From contig OY744473.1 in the NCBI GenBank assembly GCA_963556145.1, positions 620,001-684,000 on the forward strand: DNA of 64,000 nucleotides, written 5' to 3'. The position numbers and the translations under genes are program-made. Below, in pieces: positions 53,534 to 62,700 of this stretch; positions within the stretch are counted from its first letter, which is position 1, and every line of letters starts with the position of its first letter. Under the pieces are notes generated by a model. The model ran no database searches, was not told the origin of the DNA, and worked only from the letters and a program-made list of their open reading frames with translations. Source of the stretch: Hygrocybe punicea. Its lineage: Eukaryota; Basidiomycota; Agaricomycetes; Agaricales; Hygrophoraceae.

Positions 53534-54520
53534 ATGTCCTTGCCAGTCGTCAAAACTTTGACTCCTGCCGTCAATCCCGCGGCTTTCAAATACTGGCCTG
53601 ATGCGCCGCCCAAAAAGCTGCAGGAGCTGCATCGCATCTTCCAAATCCAGTACATGGTCCCACCGAAGATTCCGGCACCCAACAAGGAATCCGGCACCGT
53701 TCCCGTCTTCTCTCGTAATCTCTATGTACTGAAGACCCACCCTCACGATACCACCGCCCGAGGCGAGTTATGGCGGGAAATGCCCGAACGATACGAGGAA
53801 CCACTGCGTCGATTGATTTATCAAATGGATATGTACATCTACGCGACAGCAGCCATCGCATACAACAAGGCACCCCACTACTCGCCGGACTACGTCAAAA
53901 ACGATAAGGAAGGGACCGATTTACTTCGGGATTACCTCAAGTATACTGACACCGTCATGGACGAAATTTGGGCAGAGGTTTTGGTTGCAAAACGGGCCAA
54001 CGAGGTTGCCCGTGACTGGCGAAGCAAGATTTTCGACGATTGGCTCCTCAAAGAGTTTTATGTCGGCAAGCATTCTCCATCGGCATTGATTCAACATGGC
54101 GCTGTTAGCACCGAGACCATGCCAGAGGACCTCGGTGAGTATATATACGCATTGGCAGACAAATGGATTATGACATCTGGCATCATAGATTGGGCGAAAT
54201 ACGACGAATCTGTGCCAGCATGGCACAGCGGAACCTCTGCAAATTGGTCGTTCGGTGGGCTTCTGGACGCCACAAAGCTCGAAATCATCGGTCATGTTAT
54301 TGCTTGGTGTAAAGGACATAGTGTCCTCGTCGATGCCGATGTGGCGGAGGACGATGAAGGTATGATCTATAATTACATGTGTGAATGTGCTAATAATATA
54401 ATACATTTGCAGAAGAGCCGGTTCCCCAGGGCAAGGGCAAGGGCAAAGCCAAGTCAAAATCGGTCAAAAAACAGAAGACATCCTCCGCTGGTTTGTACAA
54501 ATTTTTAACCATAGCAGTGT
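53534..54520 (+). CDS. Uncharacterised arm gene, right copy (5' part intact, 3' part inverted)
   Basis: MSLPVVKTLTPAVNPAAFKY opens a ~275-residue first exon with no stops: YWPDAPPKKLQELHRIFQIQ, NLYVLKTHPHDTTARGELWR, PHYSPDYVKNDKEGTDLLRD, WHSGTSANWSFGGLLDATKL. It ends in DADVAEDDEG before an intron. The next short exon gives EEPVPQGKGKGKAKSKSVKK. After that the order breaks: the remaining exons lie on the opposite strand (54533-55419). Helical, mildly acidic, no known domain. It is the only copy with an undamaged 5' half. Confidence 0.6.
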
Positions 54521-54532
54521 ATAGATGTACCT

Positions 54533-55419
54533 TGGGAGATGAAGGCCTTGTTTGGCTCGGCGTAATCGAGACTAGGATATCGTGAGGAACGATATTGCTC
54601 CAATCTACATCCATTGATAAACCGCCTGGCTCCGCCGGGGTCGACGACTGATGGCATGACGATGCACGCGTATTGGGACGGAATCCTAGGATATTGATAA
54701 GATCAGATGTGAAATCTATATAGAGTGTGATGTGCATACCCGGAGTTGGAGACTTCTTCGGAGGCTTCGCTGGCTGGAGCCTTTCTGCGATAATACCGGC
54801 TTGCTCCGATGCCAGATCCAACTTCCTCCTCTTTGCTGTCTCGCCGTCCTCGTGATCGCCACTGAGAGAGTCCTGTATGGGTTTGGGAGGTCCATCGTTG
54901 TCATGCATGATTACATCGTCATCAGAATGCAACAACCCCTCCCATTCTGGTCCTAACAAGCCCAACTTTGCGGATTCCAGTGGCACATCATCCGACTCGG
55001 AGGAGACGGGTGGTTTAACTTCCACTGTCAATTTTTCGGATTCTGATTTCTTGGATCCGCGCGACGGCGCAATTTTGACAGCGACTGCGAGATGTCAGTG
55101 CATTATTCAGAGCAAAGTGAGTAACATACGCATTTGAGCCTTTGATCGTTTCTTCTTTACCGGGGCTACGTCCTCCTCCATCTTGATATCGTCTATGCAT
55201 GAATGAACAATATGCATTATAAGCTTGATATTTAGAATTTAATAACTCACCGTCAGCGTCGTCATCGGGTTTGGACTTCACGGTGCGTTCTGTGATGATG
55301 AGGAGTTACCGTGTGTGATGATCACAGACAATGAAAGTACTTACTGGGCTTGGGCTTGGGCTTGGGCTTCTTTTTGTCCTTCTCGGACGAATTGTCTGCG
55401 CCACCTGAATATTCAGCGT
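54533..55419 (-). pseudogene. Inverted 3' segment of the right arm gene
   Basis: Minus-strand text KLTVEVKPPVSSESDDVPLE to PPKKSPTPG and MDVDWSNIVPHDIL matches the 3' half of the left copy. Here it points against its own 5' half. Comparing the copies shows a clean flip: TATAGATGTA is joined to CCTTGGGAG at 54533, and CCTGAATATTCA is joined to GCGTCAACATC at 55419. No repeats flank the breakpoints beyond one or two bases. Confidence 0.7.
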
Positions 55420-55914
55420 CAACATCTAAACTGGACCCTGGCCCTTAGTTTCGGTTGCTGTAAGTCCTCTTTTTGTGGAGTATTAATTATATTTGACTAA
55501 AGACACTTTTATCTCAGTCGTTGATTTCTGGTAATCTGTTGGTAATCTGTGCCCTCAACGTCCTCCTCTACCGCCATTCTTTACATTTGTACAATATCTG
55601 TACAATTCTTTTTTTGCTCTATTGAAAATGGCTTGTGTTACTTTCCTATGACCATAACAATTGAGTAAGATAATAAGTATACACAGATATCACATAAGAC
55701 ATCGATCTTGGTGACTGAAAACCTGTTTGCCTAAATTAAGTGTATTAATTTCAGTTCACGTTTGTCAGTACAGCCACCACAGGTAACATGAGAAGGTAAC
55801 ATGAGAAGGACAACCTTGGATTACTATGACTCGAGTTAATGAACATTCAAATTGAATATATGTAATAAACCAGAACTGCCAACTTTATGGACCAATTAAA
55901 TGGGGAGACACATA

Positions 55915-56110
55915 GGAGACGGATGAGGAATTTTTGCCATCAAATAATATTGAGATCTCCACTCAATTATTTTGTTGCTAGCATAAGTCCGAAAATGTCG
56001 AAAACATAACGTTATCCACTTTTTACAACATTTTCGGACTTATGATAACAACAAAAATAATTGGGTGGAGATCTCAATATTATTTGATGGTAAATTCCTC
56101 ATCCATCCCC
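55915..56110. mobile_element. Hairpin MITE (right-arm copy)
   Basis: Mirror of 15806-16020. The inner stem GTCCGAAAATGT / ACATTTTCGGAC is more perfect here than in the left copy. Confidence 0.65.
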
Positions 56111-56397
56111 TGTGACAACTGTAACAAATCCCCCTCATATGGTGGCAAGCATAACCATCACTCCAAGGAAAGCTATGACTATTCAGTACCGGAATATTAC
56201 GTATGTTACGAAAACATTCAATTGAATAAAAACATTATAAAGCTTCAGGCACACCTTATGATGTTTTTGGAAGAGCTTACAAATAAGATAATGTCATATG
56301 ATCAATCCAATTGTGTTAATTGTTGTTCATGATCCGAACCACTTAACTAGTTAAATAGATACATGGGCGGTGCTTTCTCTTACTATCACCAATCCAC

Positions 56398-56880
56398 ATG
56401 AATCTCCACGATATCATGCATGTCTGCATTGCAGTATTGACTTATCTACATTTCCTTGCAAACGCAACCATATTTCCACAACTATGCCAAGACCAACTTA
56501 TGTATATCTCTCTTGAACCAATATCCGCTCCTTTGATATCGGCATTGACCCAAGAATTGGGTGTTTTTCAAAGAAAACTCATAGAACATGAGTTTGCCCC
56601 AGATCAGGGCGATGCAACAATATTGATGCAAATAAATGCAACACAATGTGTAAAGTTCATTGAAATAACAAAAGATAACTTGACGGTCGATCCATTATTT
56701 GTTTGGACTACATTTAAAAATAGCGCGTTCAAAATGCAATTACGTTCTATTCAATATGACAGAACATATTTCTTACCTCCTAAATATCTCTTCACTTTGT
56801 ATTGTCTTCTCAAACCTATCACTGTTCAATGTCGTTGTAAAATGATCAATGCATTGCTAATGCGATCGCTATTGAGATGA
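56398..56880 (+). CDS. Uncharacterised ORF upstream of Helitron Rep (right copy)
   Basis: A 160-residue frame starting MNLHDIMHVCIAVLTYLHFL, with a hydrophobic N-terminal segment. Then come YISLEPISAPLISALTQELG, KLIEHEFAPDQGD, SIQYDRTYFLPPKYLF and a basic tail KMINALLMRSLLR. Amino-acid differences from the left copy are few and conservative, so it may have been under constraint. It keeps the frame that the left copy lost. No family recognised. Confidence 0.45.
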   Translation: MNLHDIMHVCIAVLTYLHFLANATIFPQLCQDQLMYISLEPISAPLISALTQELGVFQRKLIEHEFAPDQGDATILMQINATQCVKFIEITKDNLTVDPLFVWTTFKNSAFKMQLRSIQYDRTYFLPPKYLFTLYCLLKPITVQCRCKMINALLMRSLLR

Positions 56881-57117
56881 CATGATTTCAGATCATATTT
56901 GTTTCATTGTATTACTAGTTCTCTATCACATGCAACGTTGCTGTGGACCACACTATGTTTCATAATACGGCATAGCCGTTCAAACATAATTATGTTCAAT
57001 TTGAATTTATTCAGAAACTTGTTTAAATCTTTATATATAAATTCCGTTCATAGATATGACTACATTGGTGGTGGTAAATGAATACCAACATTCAAGTTTA
57101 GCTTTATTCAATCTTTC

Positions 57118-59649
57118 ATGCTACCGTCTAATAATATCAACCATGATTCTGACATATTATTCGAATATGTGGGGCATATTGATGAACAAACTGCCAACAC
57201 TTTATATGAAGATAGAAAAAATTATGCATGTGTTAAAATGTCTTTACATGAATTTCTGCCAAATTTGACAGTGAAGGATATTGGTGAAATAACAACAATA
57301 CATGGTATATATTTGTCAAAGACATTACGAAGATTACATGGACAAGATCTATCTGTGGCATTAATGAGGCATCATTGTTCAGCTTGTGATACTCATGTTT
57401 CTATTTTTCATGTGCATGATATTAAATCAAATAAAGATAAGTGTAAAGAGTGGTACAAAAGACAACAAATGACAGAAACATATGAGTGCGGAAAAGAAGA
57501 AACTCAGACTAAAATGAAAGAAGAATTGGACAAGTCAGATGAGCAATTATTTCCTCCTCGTCCACCATCTATTGAATTGAAGGAAACCATAATCAGCAAC
57601 TGGTGCAGAGATACATCACCTGAATGTTTCCAAGAAAGTGGGTGTGCTGTATGTGGTCAATTGGTTGCGTTGAAGAACATGTCTTTATTGTCAAAGACGA
57701 AGGTTAATCTGAAAATCTTAACTAGAAACAATATGGGAATCACAAGATGTGAACGATATCATTGTTCTGATCCAATAGAGGATATCAAAGGTCCAGTGCT
57801 AGATGACACATGTAAATGGATATGCAAACCATGTGTGCTCAGTCTGAATAAAGGCCAAACTCCCAAATATGCTTTGGCAAATGGACTTTGGATGGGAAGA
57901 ATTCCTGCACAACTTCAAAATCTAACATTTGCTGAACAACTTTTGATTGCCCGTGTTCGTCACAACAAATGTATTGTTCGTGTCTCCTCTGGGATGCATA
58001 AAATGAAAGCAAATGCCATCATGTTTCAAAACCCAACACCAAAGATATATCAACGGTTGCCTCCAACAATTAAAGAACTTGATGAAGTGCTAGCCTTTAT
58101 TTTCACTGGTCCTGCCAGACCAACTCCAGAAGACATGGAGCGAACGCCTTTATTGGTTCGCCGAAGGCGAGTTTCAGCAGCTTTAGAATGGCTGAAATTG
58201 AATCACATGGATTACTATGATTTAGATATCTCCTATGAAAATCTAGCACAATATTCAGATCATGGAATTCCTGTTGTGGTTGCATATCGACCAGCAGACA
58301 CAAATAAGGAACCGGAAGCCACTAGTGCATTTGACAATGAAGAGGAAGATGGTGTTGAAGATGGGCCTTGTCCCTTTGTTGTTAGTGGTGTAACTGGCGA
58401 AGATCTAGATATTACAAGTCCAAAAGCATTAATAGCTAGAGCCACCAAGCACTTGATAGATGACCATGGTGGTGTTCTTGCCATAAGCCATGCTAGAAAT
58501 CCAGAATCATTCTTTAATAATCCTCAATTATATCCTATGATGTTCCCCTGCCTATTTCCATATGGCTTGGGTGGTATTAGCAGCATAGACAAGGATGTTT
58601 TAAGCATCAGTGATATGATGCACAAAAGACATCTCCTGATGTACCATGACAAAAGATTTCAAACCGATCCCTATTTCCCACTGATTGCATTTAATCAGGA
58701 ACAGATTAAAGACAGTACAACTGGAGGATATTTGTTGACTAACAAACATAATTTCAACGATATTGCAGATCGCCTGATGAATATCAATACAGCTGTTTTG
58801 GATGACCTCTCTAAAAGATTGTCTAGAGGTGATAGAGTCAAACCAGATACATCGGAAGAGAAAGCACGCTATAAACTCATTTTTGATCTGGATCACGTAG
58901 CTGGTCAGGTCAAAGGTTCAATTACTAACAAGAAATACATGCAAAATGAGATTTGGTCTCTGATATCCTATATTGGTGCTCCAACTTGGTTTATCACTTT
59001 TGCACCTGCAGACATCAATCACCCACTATGCTTATATTATGCTGACAACAAAGAAAAGTTTTATCCTAAACTACGTCTACCCCAGGATTTTTACAAACTA
59101 ATTGCAAACAATCCAGTTGCTGGAGCCCGCTTCTTTCACTTTACTACTGAAATGTTCATCAAACATATATTAGGAATAAATGAATCTCATCCTGGCCTGT
59201 ACGGAAACACATCAGGTTATTATGCAACGGTAGAGGAACAAGGACATCTTACCTTGCATCTTCATATGCTGTTGTGGATAAAGGGATGCCTTACACCTCA
59301 GGAAATACGTGACAAAATTATGGGTGAAAATTCCGACTTTCAGAAAAGATTAGTGGAATACTTGGAAAGTTTGTGTGTAGGACAATTCATGACAGGTTCT
59401 AAAAATGAGGTATCACAGAAAATGGAACAGACAATGTCGAAACCTGAATATCAACCACCGACATGTGTCATGCCAGATCCACCATCATATAATTGTTCCA
59501 TGAATTGTCAATATCACAACAAAAGATCAACATGGTGGCAAAGGTTTCAAGATGTTGTAGATGATCTTTTATTGCGATTAAATGTACATAACAGGCATGA
59601 CGGCAAAAAAAAGCCATACTGTCTTAATTCGAAAGGTGAATGTAAATGA
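57118..59649 (+). CDS. Helitron Rep half (right copy)
   Basis: 843 residues, same length as the left copy. It has the DUF6570-like Cys-rich region and Helitron_like_N, with HLTLHLHMLLWI at about residue 714. All amino-acid differences from the left copy lie in the first ~225 residues; after that the two are identical to the stop. It ends at the same TGA, after which the frame continues into the helicase half at 59731 without shift. Confidence 0.85.
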   Translation: MLPSNNINHDSDILFEYVGHIDEQTANTLYEDRKNYACVKMSLHEFLPNLTVKDIGEITTIHGIYLSKTLRRLHGQDLSVALMRHHCSACDTHVSIFHVHDIKSNKDKCKEWYKRQQMTETYECGKEETQTKMKEELDKSDEQLFPPRPPSIELKETIISNWCRDTSPECFQESGCAVCGQLVALKNMSLLSKTKVNLKILTRNNMGITRCERYHCSDPIEDIKGPVLDDTCKWICKPCVLSLNKGQTPKYALANGLWMGRIPAQLQNLTFAEQLLIARVRHNKCIVRVSSGMHKMKANAIMFQNPTPKIYQRLPPTIKELDEVLAFIFTGPARPTPEDMERTPLLVRRRRVSAALEWLKLNHMDYYDLDISYENLAQYSDHGIPVVVAYRPADTNKEPEATSAFDNEEEDGVEDGPCPFVVSGVTGEDLDITSPKALIARATKHLIDDHGGVLAISHARNPESFFNNPQLYPMMFPCLFPYGLGGISSIDKDVLSISDMMHKRHLLMYHDKRFQTDPYFPLIAFNQEQIKDSTTGGYLLTNKHNFNDIADRLMNINTAVLDDLSKRLSRGDRVKPDTSEEKARYKLIFDLDHVAGQVKGSITNKKYMQNEIWSLISYIGAPTWFITFAPADINHPLCLYYADNKEKFYPKLRLPQDFYKLIANNPVAGARFFHFTTEMFIKHILGINESHPGLYGNTSGYYATVEEQGHLTLHLHMLLWIKGCLTPQEIRDKIMGENSDFQKRLVEYLESLCVGQFMTGSKNEVSQKMEQTMSKPEYQPPTCVMPDPPSYNCSMNCQYHNKRSTWWQRFQDVVDDLLLRLNVHNRHDGKKKPYCLNSKGECK

Positions 59650-59730
59650 CGATTTCCCTGTGATATCTTTCAACAAACCTTTGTAGAACCTAACACTGGT
59701 GCTCTCAACCTCAAGCATGGTGAACCTTGG
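59650..59730 (+). other. In-frame link between Rep and helicase halves
   Basis: 27 codons after the TGA (59647-59649) read RFPCDIFQQTFVEPNTGALN and LKHGEPW, which matches Helitron protein sequence at this position. Only the single TGA splits the protein. The same link is present in the left arm at 12187-12267. Confidence 0.75.
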
Positions 59731-62700
59731 ATGAACACGGTGACACCTGAAGTTACATATATGCTACGATGCAATTCTGATGTGACCAGCTTATTATCAG
59801 GTACTGCTATAAAGGCCATAGTTGCATACATAACAGATTATATTACAAAATTCTCCTTGAAGACCTATAGCATTTTTGAAGTGATAAAAAGTATTTTTGA
59901 TAAGAATTCCGAAATGATTGGTGGCGACCTGAAAAGAAAAGACAAAGTCAGAAAACTGTTTACACAAATAGTCAATTCACTCACCTCCAAAATGGAAATT
60001 GGTGCTCCAATGGCTTCATTATATGTCCTTGGAAATCCTGATCACTACACCAGTCATAAATTCGTGCCATTCTTTTGGAGATCTTATGTTAAAGAGGTTA
60101 CCAGTGCATGGTCTGATGAAGAAATTGCTAATATATGTGAAGACCAAAATAATGCACAAAAGGTTGTTATTGGTAAGAATAATGGTGCATACATTGGACT
60201 TTCCAAAGTAAATAATTATATGTTCAGACCAGCCTTGTATGATAATGTATCACTGTATGACTGGATACGTCTTGCCACTATGGAACCAAAGAAAAGACGC
60301 ACCAAAACAAAGACCAAAAGGGCCAGAAGAGAACCAGTGCAAAACCAAATTTTTGACAATCTAGGCTGTGATGATTTGTCTGACTCTTGCACTGAACCTA
60401 CTAATGTTGACTATTCCAGTGATGACAACTTGTCTGATGTCGTTGATAATGATATAGTCATGGAGATAGATGAAATTCTAAAACCTGATAGTTTGAATAA
60501 AAATGCAGGCCCAGAAATAGTTGATAAAACAAATGAAGTTGATCTTAATAAATTGACAAAATTTGAAAATGATTATACTTTACATCCCAATCATCCACAA
60601 TATCTTACCCACCATGCCAAAATGAAAGGGAATGATCCCTTCATAGTTCCTAATTTTATTCCAAACACTTTGCCAAGGGCTGACCGTGGTGATCGAGAAT
60701 ATTATTGTTGTACAATGTCAACATTTTTCAAGCCATGGAGAAGTGGCAAAGAACTCAAATGTAAATTACAAACATGGGATAATGCTTTTGTAGACCATGA
60801 GTTTTCTAAAAGAGAGCTCGAGATCATGAAATACTTTGGTCTGCGGTATGAGTGTTTGGATGCAAGAGATGATTTCTCTGCTAAACGTCAGAAGAATAAT
60901 ACTGCAGATATAAGGTATTCATGGGCGACCTCAAACGGTCTTGATGAACTGGATGACATGCACAATGCTGAATTTGCATTTAACGGCGACGACTTCAACA
61001 ACAACATTGATGAAGACAATAATGACACAGAAATACTCCTGAAACTTGGTCAAAAAGGACAAAAGAGGAAAGATCAAATGCTAATAGCTGAAAGAACTTT
61101 GAAAAGGTCAGGATGGCTTGATGATTGTATTGATGGTACCCCAGATATAGGACCTTTGATACCTATAGAACCACCTGTAGTACAATCAGCAAAATTTTGG
61201 AGAGCTGCAGTCCTTGCAAAGAAAAAAGAAATCATCGATGACAGAAATAAAAATTTACCAACAAACACAGCAACCATAGATAAATTGGCAAATTTTCAAT
61301 ATAATGATGTCAAGATAGTGGATGCAGCATACATCAACCATATGTTTATTCCTGCAAACAGAGCTGATCGTCATCTTATTGATATAACTATCAATGATTA
61401 CAAGTTGAACACTGACCAAAAGAGAGCATTTCATATCATTGCCAATCACTCTACGTTGATTAATAGTTCTGATAAGCTACGCATGTATCTTGGTGGAATG
61501 GCAGGCACAGGGAAATCACAAGTCATCAAAGCATTGACTAGTTTTTTTGGTAAACACAATGAAAATCATCGATTTGTGGTTCTTGCACCAACCGGTGGTG
61601 CTGCTGCCCTTGTAAATGGATCCACATATCACTCCATTCTTGGAATTAATCAGGGAGGATCATCTCGTTCCCTTGCACAAGTCCGTGCCAATCTTGATGG
61701 TGTGGATTACATTTTCATTGATGAGGTGTCAATGTTATCTTGCAGAGATATGTATAAAATCAGTGCTCAGTGTGCAAAAGCACGTGGTGTTTATGATGAA
61801 CCCTTTGGTGGCATTAATATGATATTTGCAGGAGATTTTGGCCAACTTCCACCAGCTATGAGTGGTGCTCCTTTATACTCTGGAACCGTTGGTGTCCAAA
61901 TCAATTCCAGTCAAACTATAGCAAATCAGGAAGCGGCTATAGGCAAAGCTCTTTGGCTTCAAATAACAACAGTTGTTATATTACGTGAAAATATGAGACA
62001 AACCAATCAGTCAGAAGAAGATGTCCAACTGAGGCTTGCTTTGGAAAACATGAGGTACAAAGCATGTACTCCCAAAGATATTGCATTTCTTCGTACTTGT
62101 GTTGCAGGAAAAGGTCCAAATGATTCAAAATTAGCCCAAAAGAAATTCAGGAATATGTCAGTTATAACTGCATTGAATGCACAAAAAGACAAAATCAATG
62201 AACTTGGTATTCAACGTTTTGCTGCTGAAAATAGGAGACCATTAACATCATTCTATTCCATAGACAGATGGAATGATCCTACTAGTTCCAATAGCAAAAG
62301 AAAATCTCATCACATGTCAACAATTTTGGATCCTATTCAACACACAAAGATATTGGAACCTTCACTCCAAAAGCTACTTTGGAGCCAACCACATGCATCA
62401 TCCTCTGATCATATACCAGGAAGATTGGACTTATGTGTAGGCATGCCAGTGATGCTGAGAAACAATGATGCAACGGAGTGCTGCATTACCAAAGGAGCAG
62501 AGGGCATAGTTGTGGGTTGGCAGAGTGCAATAGGTCCTGAGCAACAAACTGTACTGGACACTTTATTTGTCAGATTATTGAATCCTCCAAAAAAGATTAA
62601 CATAGAAGGACTTCCTGAAAATGTGGTTCCGATTACAAAACATGTCACTTCCACCATGTGCTCATTACCCAATGATGATGTGATATCTTTGTCAAGAGAA

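Larger units (their letters stand above)
41054..55740. mobile_element. 14.7-kb element with long inverted repeats and no recognised transposase
   Basis: In the left palindrome arm the sequence around 16181 is continuous. In the right arm the same sequence is split by exactly 41054-55740, so this is an insertion. Its ends share TTAATTTAG(A/G)CAAACAG in inverse orientation. No clear target duplication is visible; the junction lies in a TG repeat, so 0-3 bp is possible. Arms 41054-45030 and 52343-55740 are mirror images after allowing for E4, an extra ~690 bases in the right arm and a local inversion. The unique middle carries three multi-exon genes, and each arm carries a copy of a fourth. None shows a known transposase, integrase, polymerase or tyrosine-recombinase signature to my eye. 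Confidence 0.75.

Noticed and set aside
41054..55740. Polinton/Maverick or retroelement assignment for the 14.7-kb element
   Set aside because: No DNA polymerase B, integrase, reverse transcriptase, packaging ATPase or capsid-like motif is visible in any frame.
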